Numbered from the stretch's first letter, positions 34,041 to 42,675 are shown. The stretch is DNA of 64,000 nt from JAZDLX01 sp964538455 (GCA_964538455.1 CAZIDZ010000006.1:48243-112242); one strand, 5' to 3'. The notes: generated by a model from the letters alone, not told the origin. Numbers and translations are program-made.

Positions 34041-34493
34041 ATGTGGATCGTACGCTGGATCGTATTGTTGCTGATCATCGTCACCGTCCTGGGCTTTTCT
34101 TTGCAGAACCAGGACCAGATGGTGACGGTGCGGCTGCTAAGCTGGGAATCGGGGCCAGTGCCGCTGTACCTGGCGCTGTTTATTGCGTTCGGCTTCGGCA
34201 TGGTCGCGTTCCTCCTGATCGCGGTGTTCCAGCAGCTTCAGACTCTCTCCGATTTGGGGCGGGAGCGAAAACTGAAGAAAAAGGTTGAGCAGCAGCTGGA
34301 TCAGACCCGGATCGAGCTTGAGCAGCTTCAGGGGCAGCTCGAGGGAACGAACGAGGGGAAATCGACGCTGGACGTCGAACCCACGGCGCTCCACGAGGAC
34401 GCGGATCTCGAGCCGGTGGAACCGCAAGAGACGAAACCGAAGAAGAAATCGGAATCCCGAAAGCCGAAGCGAAATATCAGCAAGGAAAAGTGA
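34041..34493 (+). CDS. LapA-domain membrane protein
   Basis: The 150-residue protein has two N-terminal membrane helices (about 3-20 and 42-64). Between them is the LapA pattern FSLQNQDQMVTVRLLSWESG. A cytoplasmic coiled coil (about 70-105) and a charged Lys/Glu-rich tail follow. The LapA/YciS family helps regulate lipopolysaccharide synthesis in Enterobacteria together with LapB. Here only the LapA-like part is present, downstream of miaB. A direct role in LPS control is plausible but inferred. Confidence 0.8.
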   Translation: MWIVRWIVLLLIIVTVLGFSLQNQDQMVTVRLLSWESGPVPLYLALFIAFGFGMVAFLLIAVFQQLQTLSDLGRERKLKKKVEQQLDQTRIELEQLQGQLEGTNEGKSTLDVEPTALHEDADLEPVEPQETKPKKKSESRKPKRNISKEK

Positions 34494-34567
34494 TCGCAAG
34501 AGAGTGACAGGTACCTTATTCCGCTGTGCCTGCCAGCGCTTTGTTATAGCAAGCCTCGCAATGGCAG

Positions 34568-34593
34568 CCCGGTCCCGACGCTTCGGGACCGGG
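34568..34593. terminator. Hairpin between convergent operons
   Basis: Perfect 10-bp arms (cccggtcccg at 34568-34577, cgggaccggg at 34584-34593) have a 6-base loop and are followed by tttcattt. It lies between the end of the lapA-like gene and the end of the minus-strand operon and may terminate both. It belongs to a hairpin family that recurs near 45 kb and 57 kb. Confidence 0.65.
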
Positions 34594-34633
34594 TTTCATT
34601 TGGCCGATCGACGAGGCGGGAAACCGGTGTTCC

Positions 34634-36346
34634 CTACGCCACCCGCCACGCCATGTGAAGCCGGTCCTCGGCGACGATGTCAAGCGTTCCGGACGCCGCG
34701 GACAGGTAGCGCAGCGGACCGGACGTCATCGCCGTGTGAATCGGCTCGTAGAGGATATCCACCGGCCGGTCGAAACGGAGGATCCAGTCCGGCCACAGCC
34801 CGCCTTTGAAAATCATTTCGCGTACCCGCCGCTCCTGGATCGCATACCCCGGGGCGATGGTTGTCTTGTCGACCTGGATTTCTCCGGCGTGTCCGCCGAT
34901 CCAGATGATCGGCCAACGGTGGAGGATCGCACCCGGCACATTCGTCTCGAAGATGAGCGCGCCCTCTTTGATCTCAATCTTTCGGGTGTATGGGACGGCG
35001 CCGGACGCGCGCGCATTTGGAATCTGGACCGGAGGAGCCAGGCGAGTGCCGACGAGTGCCTCACGGTCGCGCCAATCCGGCTGCCCAAGCCGCCTGGGAG
35101 AACGCTCCGTGCCGGGAATCGGGATCGAGTGGATCTGCCCTTCAACGGTCGTGGCTGTGTCCCGGGACACCTTGAACTTGCCGGCGTACGCGGGATGGCG
35201 CAGGCGGGTTCCATCGATGATCCAGGGTCCTTCCCGCATCGCAAACCCGGCGGGTGAGCCGAACACGCGCGTGGACCCTGTCGGGCGGTGGTATAGCCAT
35301 CCGACCGTCCCTCCGCGACTAAGCCGCATGCACCAGTCATCGACGCTCAAGCGTCCCGCACCCGTGGCGTCCAGCCCGAGACCGGACTCGGCCGATTCCG
35401 AGAGACGCGAAAGCCTGCGAGTGTCCGGGCGGCGGACACGGTCGATCAGGGCGAGGTAACCGAGGGGAGTCAACCAGGGAACGTCCGGATCGAGCAGCGG
35501 GTCGAACCAATCGTTCTGCCATCCCTGCTCAAGCCACTTGGAAACCATGGCGGCCTCCGGGCTGACTTCAGCCGCGACGCTGAATCCGGTGGAGATGGGC
35601 AGGCTGGCGAGGGAGGATTCCGCGCCCCCACCCGGGATGCCGTTTTCCATCGTCGAGCGCAGCGCGTAGCTGCCGATCTTTTTCCAGATCATCCGCTCTT
35701 CATCGCTCGGGTTATCCGTGCTCAAGGCCAGGTAAGCGAGGCTCAACGCGAGCGCTCCAAAGTCGAGGGCGGCGGGGTCCGAAGAGGCGAACGCGTCGCG
35801 GTGCTTTCGCAGCGCATCCTGCCGCACATTTGCCGCTACTTGCAGGGTTTTGCTGTCACCGAGCCAGTGGCCCGCAGCGACCAACGCCGCCGCACGCAAC
35901 GGCCGTGTTTCGAGACCGTGGGGAAATGGGGATTTGCGCAGGAATCGAATCGAGTGCTTCATTACATGCTGCGCGTGGCTGCGTACGGTGGAAGGAGCCC
36001 GGTCGCCGAGAATGGTCATCGTTTTGGCCGTGGCGAAAAGACCGTAGGCGGTCGCCTGCGGATCGAGCAGGCCTTCGCTGCTGCACCGCACCCCACCGCT
36101 TCGATCCGTCATCCGAAACCACTGATCCATAGCGCGAATCGCGGTGGCTTCGACCGCTGCAATCCGCGCGTCGGTAGGCAGGCCGATCTCCTCTTCAACC
36201 GCGAGCGCCAGCGTCAGGCACGCTTCTTGAAAACGGGGATTGGCGAACCCGTTCCGCTCCGCTTCCGGATCGAGAACGCCCGTTTCACCGAGAGCATGAA
36301 AACGCTCGAGGGTTTTAGCGATCAGGCGTGAAAGCGGCATCATCAT
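34634..36346 (-). CDS. Unknown protein with alpha-toroid-like N-terminal half
   Basis: The 570-residue protein has no signal peptide. Residues about 1-290 form repeated helices (for example ALSLAYLALSTDNPSDEERM), and about 300-570 are strand-rich with many Trp, Gly and Arg (GGTVGWLYHRPTGSTRVFGS, DWILRFDRPVDILYEP). This helical-toroid-then-beta-sandwich layout recalls heparinase II/III-type polysaccharide lyases and related proteins, but I cannot identify catalytic residues. Three consecutive ATGs (36346, 36343, 36340) follow AAGGA. It is the last gene of the envelope operon, 79 bp after waaF, so a role in surface glycan metabolism is possible. Confidence 0.55.
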   Translation of the reverse strand: MMMPLSRLIAKTLERFHALGETGVLDPEAERNGFANPRFQEACLTLALAVEEEIGLPTDARIAAVEATAIRAMDQWFRMTDRSGGVRCSSEGLLDPQATAYGLFATAKTMTILGDRAPSTVRSHAQHVMKHSIRFLRKSPFPHGLETRPLRAAALVAAGHWLGDSKTLQVAANVRQDALRKHRDAFASSDPAALDFGALALSLAYLALSTDNPSDEERMIWKKIGSYALRSTMENGIPGGGAESSLASLPISTGFSVAAEVSPEAAMVSKWLEQGWQNDWFDPLLDPDVPWLTPLGYLALIDRVRRPDTRRLSRLSESAESGLGLDATGAGRLSVDDWCMRLSRGGTVGWLYHRPTGSTRVFGSPAGFAMREGPWIIDGTRLRHPAYAGKFKVSRDTATTVEGQIHSIPIPGTERSPRRLGQPDWRDREALVGTRLAPPVQIPNARASGAVPYTRKIEIKEGALIFETNVPGAILHRWPIIWIGGHAGEIQVDKTTIAPGYAIQERRVREMIFKGGLWPDWILRFDRPVDILYEPIHTAMTSGPLRYLSAASGTLDIVAEDRLHMAWRVA

Positions 36347-36425
36347 CGGCGATCGATCCTTTCGCGTGGAAAGACGGTGCTCGAAAGATACCGAATACAG
36401 AAGCAGGGAGCCACACCCGAACGGT

Positions 36426-37493
36426 TCAGGCAGTGCTGTTGAGAATGTCCATCGCGACGTCGAGAACCTGGGCGGGCAGGAGGCGGACCATGCAATCGTG
36501 GTGACCGAGGGGGCAGCGGTCGCTTCCGTGAATCGCGCACCCGCGGCATTCCAGGTCGAGGCCGACAATGCGGTCCTGCGCGCCGGTCGGGGCGAAGCCG
36601 AATTCGGGAATTGTCGGGCCGAATATCGCGAGCACCGGGGTCTGCACGGCGACGGCGAGGTGAAGCGGCGCGGTGTCGTTGGTGATCAACAAACGGCATT
36701 GCCTCAGGAGCTCGCCGCTTGCCCGCACCGACAGCTCCCCGGCAGCGACGTGAATGTTTCCACCCAAAGCCGCCCGCTGAATGCTGAGTCCCAGTTCACG
36801 GTCCTCGAACCCTCCGACGATCACCAGCGAGCGGCCCGACTCGGTAAGCCTTCGGGCGAGCACACTCCAATGGACCTCCGGCCACCGTTTCGTCGCCCAC
36901 ACGCTGCCCGGAGCAAGGGCGACCAGGTTTTCGGTTTTCAACTGCTGCATTGCAAGCCAGTTGTCCACTTCGGCCGTGGCTTGCGAATCTGTCGCGAGTT
37001 CAGGCTTCGGTGAAAATTTCGCCGCAGCGTCGCCGAGCAGGCTGAGGTTCCTGGCACCCTCGTGGGCCTCCAGCTCCCGTGGCACCCGGTGGGTGTACAG
37101 CGGGGAGCCCGGCACCGCGGCGAAACCGATCCTCCTGCTCACGCCCGCCAACGCCACCAGCAGAGCGGAGCGGAACGAACGGTGGGGGAGTAGCGCGAGG
37201 TCCACGTTCAGCGCACGGATTTCCCGGGCGAGTTTCAGCAGACCGAAGAGGCCGCGCTGTGATCCCCGCTTGTCCCAGGTGAAGCTGGCGCCGACGCCCG
37301 GGTGATGATCGAAAATGGAAGCGGTGGAGGGCAGGGTCAGCGGGATCAGCTGCGCGTCCGGCCAGAGTTGATGCGCTCCGTCCAGCAGGGGCAATGTGAG
37401 GACGACATCTCCGAGGAATGCAGTCTGCACGATCAGAACGCGTTCGGGAATCGGTCCTCCGTCCGGGGTGGCTTCTCGTCCGGGACTCTTCAC
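36426..37493 (-). CDS. waaF: Lipopolysaccharide heptosyltransferase, GT9 family
   Basis: The 355-residue glycosyltransferase has the GT9 N-terminal motif VLIVQTAFLGDVVLTLPLLD (19-38) and the sugar-nucleotide binding region LVALAPGSVWATKRWPEVHW. The late motif LLITNDTAPLHLAVAVQTPV and FGPT follow. Together these fit WaaF/RfaF-like heptosyltransferase II. It likely adds a core sugar to lipid A-Kdo at the cytoplasmic face. The C-terminal cysteines (CRGCAIHGSDRCPLGHHDC) are seen in several WaaF homologues. The GTG start at 37493 overlaps the preceding gene's TGA by 4 bases. Confidence 0.88.
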   Translation of the reverse strand: MKSPGREATPDGGPIPERVLIVQTAFLGDVVLTLPLLDGAHQLWPDAQLIPLTLPSTASIFDHHPGVGASFTWDKRGSQRGLFGLLKLAREIRALNVDLALLPHRSFRSALLVALAGVSRRIGFAAVPGSPLYTHRVPRELEAHEGARNLSLLGDAAAKFSPKPELATDSQATAEVDNWLAMQQLKTENLVALAPGSVWATKRWPEVHWSVLARRLTESGRSLVIVGGFEDRELGLSIQRAALGGNIHVAAGELSVRASGELLRQCRLLITNDTAPLHLAVAVQTPVLAIFGPTIPEFGFAPTGAQDRIVGLDLECRGCAIHGSDRCPLGHHDCMVRLLPAQVLDVAMDILNSTA

Positions 37494-38581
37494 TTTTGTT
37501 CCAGCTTCTGCTTCAGGTGGGGGAGGATGCGCTCCAGTTCCCGCTCCAGCTCGTCCGCCACTTTCCGGTAGGTTTCCTGATCGCCGCCGGCGGGATCCAC
37601 GATGTTCTCGCTCTCTGCCACGTTCCCGTCCGGATAGGCCGTGAGTATCGTCGCTTTACCCCTCGCGTCAGGGAAACGTTCGTGGAGGTCGTTCAATTGC
37701 TGATCGGTCATCACCAGGACGATGTCCGCCCAGTTGAGCAGTTCGGGAGTGACCGGTCGCGTGTGGTGCTGGTGGATATCCACTCCCCGTTCGCGGAGTG
37801 CTTCGACCGCATACAGGCTGGCGCGCATGTTGCTCTCCGCGGCGAGCCCCGCGCTGCGGACGTTCAGCTGGCCCGGCATCGCCTTCGCACCAAGCTCGTG
37901 CAGCAATCCCTCCGCCATCGGTGAGCGGCAGGTGTTTCCCCGGCAGACGAACAGGACATGCAGCCGCTCGCTGGCCGTCGACTGTTCCACGCGGGTGCGG
38001 ATCACCTCCGTTCCTCCCGGGGTCCACCGTTTCACCTCGGAAGGCCGCCCCTCGAGAGGACTGATCTGGAACACGCAGGCGTCCACGGCGTCCAGTAGAC
38101 GAGGGTCGATTTCTTCACGGGTGACAGGAGGTTTCTGTCCATGCAGATTTGCGGATGTTGAGACGACGAGGTCATCGAGGGCGGCGCAGATGGAGCGCAG
38201 AAACTGGTTGTTGGGGATGCGGATGCCGATCGTTCCATCCGGGCCGAGATTGTGCTTCGGCATCATCGGCTGCGCGGGAAGAATCCAGGTGACGGGTCCC
38301 GGCCACCCCTCGAGAATGTGCCTGCGGTAAACTCCCTCGGGAAGCTGGACAAACCTGCCGATTCCGACCACGGTGCTGCAGATGGTCGACAACGGTTTGC
38401 CGGGCTCGACCTGTTTGATTTTGCGAATGCGCTCGACAGCGTCGCCGTTGCGGGACAGGGCGTGCAGTCCATACACCGTATCGGTGGGCAGGATCAGCAC
38501 CTCGCCGCGTTCGAGGCGGTTGACAACCTCGACGACGAGGCTCGCGGGAGCCTGGCCGGACTGTATCTCCCCGATTACCAT
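37490..38581 (-). CDS. Fusion: threonylcarbamoyl-AMP synthase + low-MW (arginine) phosphatase
   Basis: The 363-residue protein joins two enzymes. Residues about 8-195 are a Sua5/YrdC/TsaC domain (LPTDTVYGLHA 31-41, KPLSTICST 62-70, VSTSANLHGQKPP 140-152), making threonylcarbamoyl-AMP for tRNA t6A. Residues 207-357 are a low-molecular-weight phosphatase with the loop CRGNTCRS (C213, R219) and general acid D329-P330. The Thr in GNTCRS is the residue that marks protein-arginine phosphatases such as YwlE; tyrosine phosphatases usually have Ile there. In Bacillus, ywlC (TsaC) and ywlE are near neighbours, so the fusion fits known linkage. It overlaps lptE by 7 bases and waaF by 4. Confidence 0.9.
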   Translation of the reverse strand: MVIGEIQSGQAPASLVVEVVNRLERGEVLILPTDTVYGLHALSRNGDAVERIRKIKQVEPGKPLSTICSTVVGIGRFVQLPEGVYRRHILEGWPGPVTWILPAQPMMPKHNLGPDGTIGIRIPNNQFLRSICAALDDLVVSTSANLHGQKPPVTREEIDPRLLDAVDACVFQISPLEGRPSEVKRWTPGGTEVIRTRVEQSTASERLHVLFVCRGNTCRSPMAEGLLHELGAKAMPGQLNVRSAGLAAESNMRASLYAVEALRERGVDIHQHHTRPVTPELLNWADIVLVMTDQQLNDLHERFPDARGKATILTAYPDGNVAESENIVDPAGGDQETYRKVADELERELERILPHLKQKLEQK

Positions 38582-39096
38582 CCCGACACCGTTTTGCTGA
38601 GGATGTCGTCCACGAGTTTGTCCATCGCTTCGGTCAGTCCTGCGTCACGATCGGCCGTACTGCCCCCGCTGAAGGGGTACAGGCCGAACTGGGAAAAGGT
38701 CTGTTCCCAGACGGTTTTGCCCTTTAGCCGGTCCTCGAAACGAACTTTGACGGTGATGACGACCTTGTACTGCTCGACAGTCTCTTGCGCGGTGAACGCC
38801 GCGGGCTGATCCGTGACTCTTGTGATCGTGCCGTAGAGGATCGAATCCGCGGTCCTGGCGTCACGAATTTTCAACGGGCTCTGGTCCGAGAAGCGCTGAA
38901 TCAGGTCGTCCGAAATCGTTTCCGCGAGGCCGAACTCGGCGGTCATGTTGTCGAATGTCGGGATCGCGATCGAGTGCAAATTCCCGGTGGAAGCGCCGGT
39001 GAAACTGTAAAGCCCGCACCCCTGGACGAGCAGCAGCAGACTCAGCGGAGCGATCAGCGTTGCCCGGACGAGCGTATTCCATTTTTGGCGTTTCAC
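38575..39096 (-). CDS. lptE: LptE-like LPS-assembly lipoprotein
   Basis: The 173-residue lipoprotein has a signal ending in LVQGC (Cys27) followed at once by GLYSFTGAS, the start typical of the LptE family. SIAIPTFDNMTAEFGLAETI and the final helix (TEAMDKLVDDILSKTVSGW) also fit. LptE plugs the LptD barrel that inserts LPS in the outer membrane. The adjacent heptosyltransferase gene supports an LPS role. It overlaps the sigma-54 activator gene by 4 bases. Confidence 0.82.
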   Translation of the reverse strand: MKRQKWNTLVRATLIAPLSLLLLVQGCGLYSFTGASTGNLHSIAIPTFDNMTAEFGLAETISDDLIQRFSDQSPLKIRDARTADSILYGTITRVTDQPAAFTAQETVEQYKVVITVKVRFEDRLKGKTVWEQTFSQFGLYPFSGGSTADRDAGLTEAMDKLVDDILSKTVSGW

Positions 39097-40223
39097 AGGT
39101 TGTACTCCTTGATCTTCCGGTAGAGGGTCCGCTCGCCAATCCCTAGCGCCGTCGCCGCTTTGCGGCGGTTCCCTCCGTTTTCCTCGAGCGCCTGATGGAT
39201 CTGGTCGCGTTCGACCTGCTGCAGGGTGGGACGTGGGATTGATTCACCCTCCACGTCCGCGTACGCCACATGTTCGGGGAGCGCGGTGGGAATACGGCCA
39301 AGCACAAGCACCTGCGCCAGCATCTCCTTTATGTTCTGCACATCACGGCGCAGATCTATAAGTTGCTGAAGGATCATCTGGTTGTCCAGTTCCCCGCGCT
39401 GCACGGGAGCCAGGATCGGAAGGTTAGGAGCGCCGCTTCCGGGCAGCGGCATGTGCCTGCGGACAGCGGCCGCGTCAATCGGTTCGTCCCGCTCGAGCGT
39501 CAGCAGGGTGGAGACAAAATGACTCAGTTCGCGGACATTGCCGCGCCAGGTACCGGATTGGATCACCCGCATCGCTTCAGGCAGGATCCGTTGTCGCTCA
39601 ACCCGGTTCTCGTGGAAAAACTCATCCGCGAACTGTTCGACGAGCGGCGCAATGTCCTCGGTACGGTCGCGCAGGGGAGGGATGCTGATCTCGACGCCGT
39701 GGAGGCGGAAATAGAGGTCTTCCCGGAATCTGCCGCGAGACACTTCCCGCTGCAGATCGCGGTTGGACGCTGCGATCACACGCACGTCGGCGTGCAACGG
39801 AGCCGTGCCGCCGACCCGGAAAAATTCGCCGGATTCCAGGGCGCGGAGGACTTTTACCTGCATCTCGAGCGGCATCTCACCCACCTCGTCGAGAAACAGC
39901 GTTCCCTCGTGCGCCGCTTCGAAATAGCCTTTGCGAAGCCTGTCCGCCCCGGTAAAGCTTCCCCGTTCGTGCCCGAACATCTCGCTCTCGAACAGCCCCT
40001 CCGGGATCGCGCCGCAATTGACCGGAACGAAGCGGTGATCCCGGCGCGGAGACAGGTCGTGGATCATCCGGGCGACAACCTCCTTGCCCGTCCCCGATTC
40101 GCCTGAAATGATTACCGAGATCTTCGTCGGCGCAACCCGGCGGGTCATCGAGCGGATATCCGAAATCGCTTCGCTGACCCCGGTCAACCGGTCACGCACA
40201 CCGAACGATGCGCTGTCACTCAT
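39093..40223 (-). CDS. Sigma-54-dependent transcriptional activator (no receiver domain)
   Basis: The 376-residue protein starts almost directly with the AAA+ domain: Walker A GESGTGKE (41-48), the sigma-54 contact loop GSFTGA (88-93, where most members have GAFTGA), Walker B GTLFLDEVGEMP (107-118), and NRDLQREVSRGRFREDLYFR. The C-terminal Fis-type helix-turn-helix is NRRKAATALGIGERTLYRKI. Without a receiver, GAF or PAS domain it resembles PspF-type activators controlled by a partner protein. It lies second in an operon with MBL hydrolase, lptE and waaF. Its targets are unknown; envelope-stress genes would be a reasonable first guess. Confidence 0.93.
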   Translation of the reverse strand: MSDSASFGVRDRLTGVSEAISDIRSMTRRVAPTKISVIISGESGTGKEVVARMIHDLSPRRDHRFVPVNCGAIPEGLFESEMFGHERGSFTGADRLRKGYFEAAHEGTLFLDEVGEMPLEMQVKVLRALESGEFFRVGGTAPLHADVRVIAASNRDLQREVSRGRFREDLYFRLHGVEISIPPLRDRTEDIAPLVEQFADEFFHENRVERQRILPEAMRVIQSGTWRGNVRELSHFVSTLLTLERDEPIDAAAVRRHMPLPGSGAPNLPILAPVQRGELDNQMILQQLIDLRRDVQNIKEMLAQVLVLGRIPTALPEHVAYADVEGESIPRPTLQQVERDQIHQALEENGGNRRKAATALGIGERTLYRKIKEYNL

Positions 40224-40953
40224 CCTTTGCCTCCCCGGAATGGCTCGTTTCCACGACCATCCCGTCCACCGCCCAAACCGCCCCCTCGATGGGGTGGGGT
40301 TCGACTCCGAGTTGTATGTGCGTCAGAATAACCCGGGACACTCCATGCTCCTTCGCCGTTTGAACGGCCTCAACCGGATCGATATGGGTTGTTTCGACGA
40401 TCAATCCGGACGCTCCGCGAAGATGTTCGCGCAACGGCTGGAGGCTGCCCAGGTCCGACGAAAACACCCAGTTCCCGTCCGGCGGCTTCAATGTCAGCCC
40501 GAAGCAGCGATCGCCGGTGCCGTCCCCCGCGAAATGATCCGTCTCCCACGCTTCGACCCGATGCCCCGAAGCCGCAATCCATTCTCCCGCTTCCAGTTTT
40601 TGAAATTCCAGAGGATAGGGGAGGCGTTCCGGCGCCATGCGGAGCGCGGCAAGCCAGTTCTCCAGCGCGCTGCCGAGATCTCCCGGTGCGATGATCTCAA
40701 TCGGCTGCGTGCGGCCATTCGCTTTCCACCGTTGAAAGAGAAAGGGCAGGCCCGAAACGTGATCGGCGTGATTGTGCGTCAGGATCACGCTTCGGATTTC
40801 CACCTCCGCGCAGGCCGGCCGCGCGAGCGCACGGGCGACACCATCCCCCGCGTCGATCAGCAGCGCCTGTCCGCCGTCCTCGGCCAGGATCGCCGTCGCC
40901 GCCCGCTCGGGATCGGGGGTCCCTGAGGAGGTGCCCAACAGATGGATTCTCAT
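40216..40953 (-). CDS. MBL-fold metallo-hydrolase, RNase Z-like
   Basis: The 245-residue metallo-beta-lactamase-fold enzyme begins MRIHLLGTSSGTPDPERAAT, like RNase Z and phosphodiesterase relatives. It has the metal motif HNHADH (60-65), a further Asp in FSSDLGSL and a C-terminal ILTHIQLG histidine. The RNase Z exosite arm is not evident, so the substrate is undetermined; cyclic-nucleotide phosphodiesterase or tRNA 3' processing are candidates. It is the first gene of the envelope operon and overlaps the sigma-54 activator gene by 8 bases. Confidence 0.82.
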   Translation of the reverse strand: MRIHLLGTSSGTPDPERAATAILAEDGGQALLIDAGDGVARALARPACAEVEIRSVILTHNHADHVSGLPFLFQRWKANGRTQPIEIIAPGDLGSALENWLAALRMAPERLPYPLEFQKLEAGEWIAASGHRVEAWETDHFAGDGTGDRCFGLTLKPPDGNWVFSSDLGSLQPLREHLRGASGLIVETTHIDPVEAVQTAKEHGVSRVILTHIQLGVEPHPIEGAVWAVDGMVVETSHSGEAKDE

Positions 40954-41053
40954 GCCGCCATCCGGCAGAAAAACGTACCACGGATAGCCGATTTGCTCCG
41001 AATCCGCTCCCGGCTTCGTGAAAGAAACGGCATCGCGTACATTCTCCTGCTCC

Positions 41054-42349
41054 CTATTTCAACGCTTGCCAGCCGATGTCACGGCGGAGCGTTTTTCCCT
41101 CGAACTGGATTCTGTCGCACGCGGCGTACGCTTTCTTCAGAGCCTCCGGAAGCGTCTCGGCGATCCCAGTAACGGTCAGCACGCGTCCGCCCGAGGTGAC
41201 GATTTCGCCCTTGTCCCGTTTTGTGCCCGCGTGAAAGACGAGGAGGTTGTCACTCTCCGGTGGCAACCCTGTGATCACCTTGCCTTTTTCGTAGCCGCCC
41301 GGATATCCGGCTGAGGCGAGCACGATCGACGCCGCGTGTCCCGACCGGCTGATCCGATTCCAATCGTAGGATTTCAAATTCACGTGCTTGAGCATATCCG
41401 ACAGCTTGTTCAAGGATCCCGCGAGCATCAGGTCCACGAGATCTACTTTGACCATCGGGAGCACGGCCTGGGATTCTGGATCGCCAAAGCGGACGTTGTA
41501 CTCGAGGACTTTCGGACCGTCGTCGGTGATCATCAAGCCGACATAGAGCATTCCGCGATACGGATTCCCGTTTTCCCTCATCGCTTCGAGCGTAGGTTCG
41601 ATGATGTGTTTCGCGGTCCTCTCGATTGCGGCGTCATCGATCAACGGAGTGGGGGAGTAGGCGCCCATGCCCCCTGTGTTCGGGCCGGTGTCCTTTTCGC
41701 CGATCCGTTTATGGTCCTGGCTGGGCGGGAGCATGATGAACGTGTCGCCGTCACAGACCGCCAGCACACTCACCTCCGACCCCTCGAGCCGCTCTTCGAC
41801 CACGATCTCGCTGCCTGCCTCGCCAAATTCCTTGTCAACGAGCATTCGGTCCACGGCCGCCTTCGTCTCTTCCGTCGTGTCGCAGACGATCACTCCCTTG
41901 CCGGCGGCGAGGCCGGACGCTTTGACGACCATCGGGCGGTCGAATGCGCTGATCCAGGCTTTCGCGCCCTCGGCGTCGGTGAAGGTCGCGTAGTGACCGG
42001 TGGGGACCCCCGCCGCGGCCATCAGGTCCTTGGCGAACGATTTGCTGCTCTCGAGTTTCGCCGCCTCCTTCGTGGGGCCGAAGAGGATGTGACGCTTCTG
42101 GTCGAACGCGGAGGCGATTCCGGCGGCGAGCGGCGCTTCGGGACCGACCACGGTGAGCGAGATCTGGTTGTCATGGACGTACTTGGCGATTCCCTCGATA
42201 TCGTCCGCGGCGATCTCCACCGACTGCGCGACACTTCGCGTCCCCTCGTTACCGGGTGCGCAACCGAGCCAGCTCACATGCGGGCTCTTGCGGATTTTCC
42301 AAGCCAGCGCGTGTTCTCGACCTCCACTACCGATGACAAGAACTTTCAT
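41054..42349 (-). CDS. purD: Phosphoribosylamine--glycine ligase
   Basis: The 431-residue ATP-grasp enzyme catalyses the second step of purine synthesis, joining glycine to phosphoribosylamine. Signatures are the start MKVLVIGSGGREHALAWKI, LTVVGPEAPLAAGIASAF, the ATP-grasp segment PMVVKASGLAAGKGVIVCD, the DHKRIGEKDTGPNTGGMGAY motif and LEYNVRFGDPESQAVLP. The ATG at 42349 with GAGGGGAAG upstream is preferred to the longer frame. The next gene on the strand, MBL hydrolase, begins 100 bp downstream, so operon membership is uncertain. Confidence 0.97.
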   Translation of the reverse strand: MKVLVIGSGGREHALAWKIRKSPHVSWLGCAPGNEGTRSVAQSVEIAADDIEGIAKYVHDNQISLTVVGPEAPLAAGIASAFDQKRHILFGPTKEAAKLESSKSFAKDLMAAAGVPTGHYATFTDAEGAKAWISAFDRPMVVKASGLAAGKGVIVCDTTEETKAAVDRMLVDKEFGEAGSEIVVEERLEGSEVSVLAVCDGDTFIMLPPSQDHKRIGEKDTGPNTGGMGAYSPTPLIDDAAIERTAKHIIEPTLEAMRENGNPYRGMLYVGLMITDDGPKVLEYNVRFGDPESQAVLPMVKVDLVDLMLAGSLNKLSDMLKHVNLKSYDWNRISRSGHAASIVLASAGYPGGYEKGKVITGLPPESDNLLVFHAGTKRDKGEIVTSGGRVLTVTGIAETLPEALKKAYAACDRIQFEGKTLRRDIGWQALK

Positions 42350-42380
42350 CTTCCCCTCGAAGTTTAACAGCAATAGCAGA

Positions 42381-42405
42381 ATCAGGATGCACAGGATGAA
42401 CAGGA
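42381..42405. repeat. AGGATG-ACAGGAT tandem repeat, left copy
   Basis: Three tandem units of the form caggat-g-acaggat-g-acaggat lie just upstream of purD. An inverted copy lies at 42651-42675. Such units are widespread in intergenic DNA of many uncultured bacteria. Confidence 0.6.
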
Positions 42406-42489
42406 TCTAAAATCCCGTGAAACAGTCTTATTAACGAATAAACAATAATTACCGTAGCAGATTTTGATTCTCATAAAACTCTACCCGTA

Positions 42490-42535
42490 GTCATCCTGAA
42501 CGAAGTTCCTGTCCCGATCCGTCGGGGAAGGATCT
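42490..42535. repeat. Dispersed repeat (TCATCCTGAACGAAG type), expanded copy
   Basis: This begins gtcatcctgaacgaag and ends aaggatct, with an inner palindromic insert (tcccgatccgtcggggaa). An inverted copy lies at 44946-44991, and a simple copy without the insert at 45736-45761. A related fragment occurs near 42572-42600. Confidence 0.75.
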
Positions 42536-42650
42536 ATGTTTATTTTGTAACTTACTGTAAAACAAAGATTCTTCTCGTCCCGACAAGTCGGGACGTCAGG
42601 ATGACTAATTATTGTTTTCCATTCCGCCAACTTGTTCGTTTCTCATCCTG

Positions 42651-42675
42651 TCTATCCTGTCCATCCTGTTTTAGA
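42651..42675. repeat. AGGATG-ACAGGAT tandem repeat, right (inverted) copy
   Basis: Three units reading tcatcctgt-ctatcctgt-ccatcctgt form an inverted counterpart of 42381-42405. It ends a few bases before the uvrB stop codon on the opposite strand. Confidence 0.6.

Noticed and set aside
34501..34560. Degenerate copy of the pdxST repeat (gtgacaggtaccttatt)
   Set aside because: It shares only a short stretch with the gggacacgtacc arm and has no inverted partner.
36347..36568. N-terminal extension of the unknown protein at 34634-36346
   Set aside because: It overlaps waaF antisense-like composition and lacks a start signal; three ATGs at 36340-36346 with AAGGA fit better.
41336..42367. 343-residue open frame opposite purD
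   Set aside because: It is antisense to purD and has no recognisable motif.
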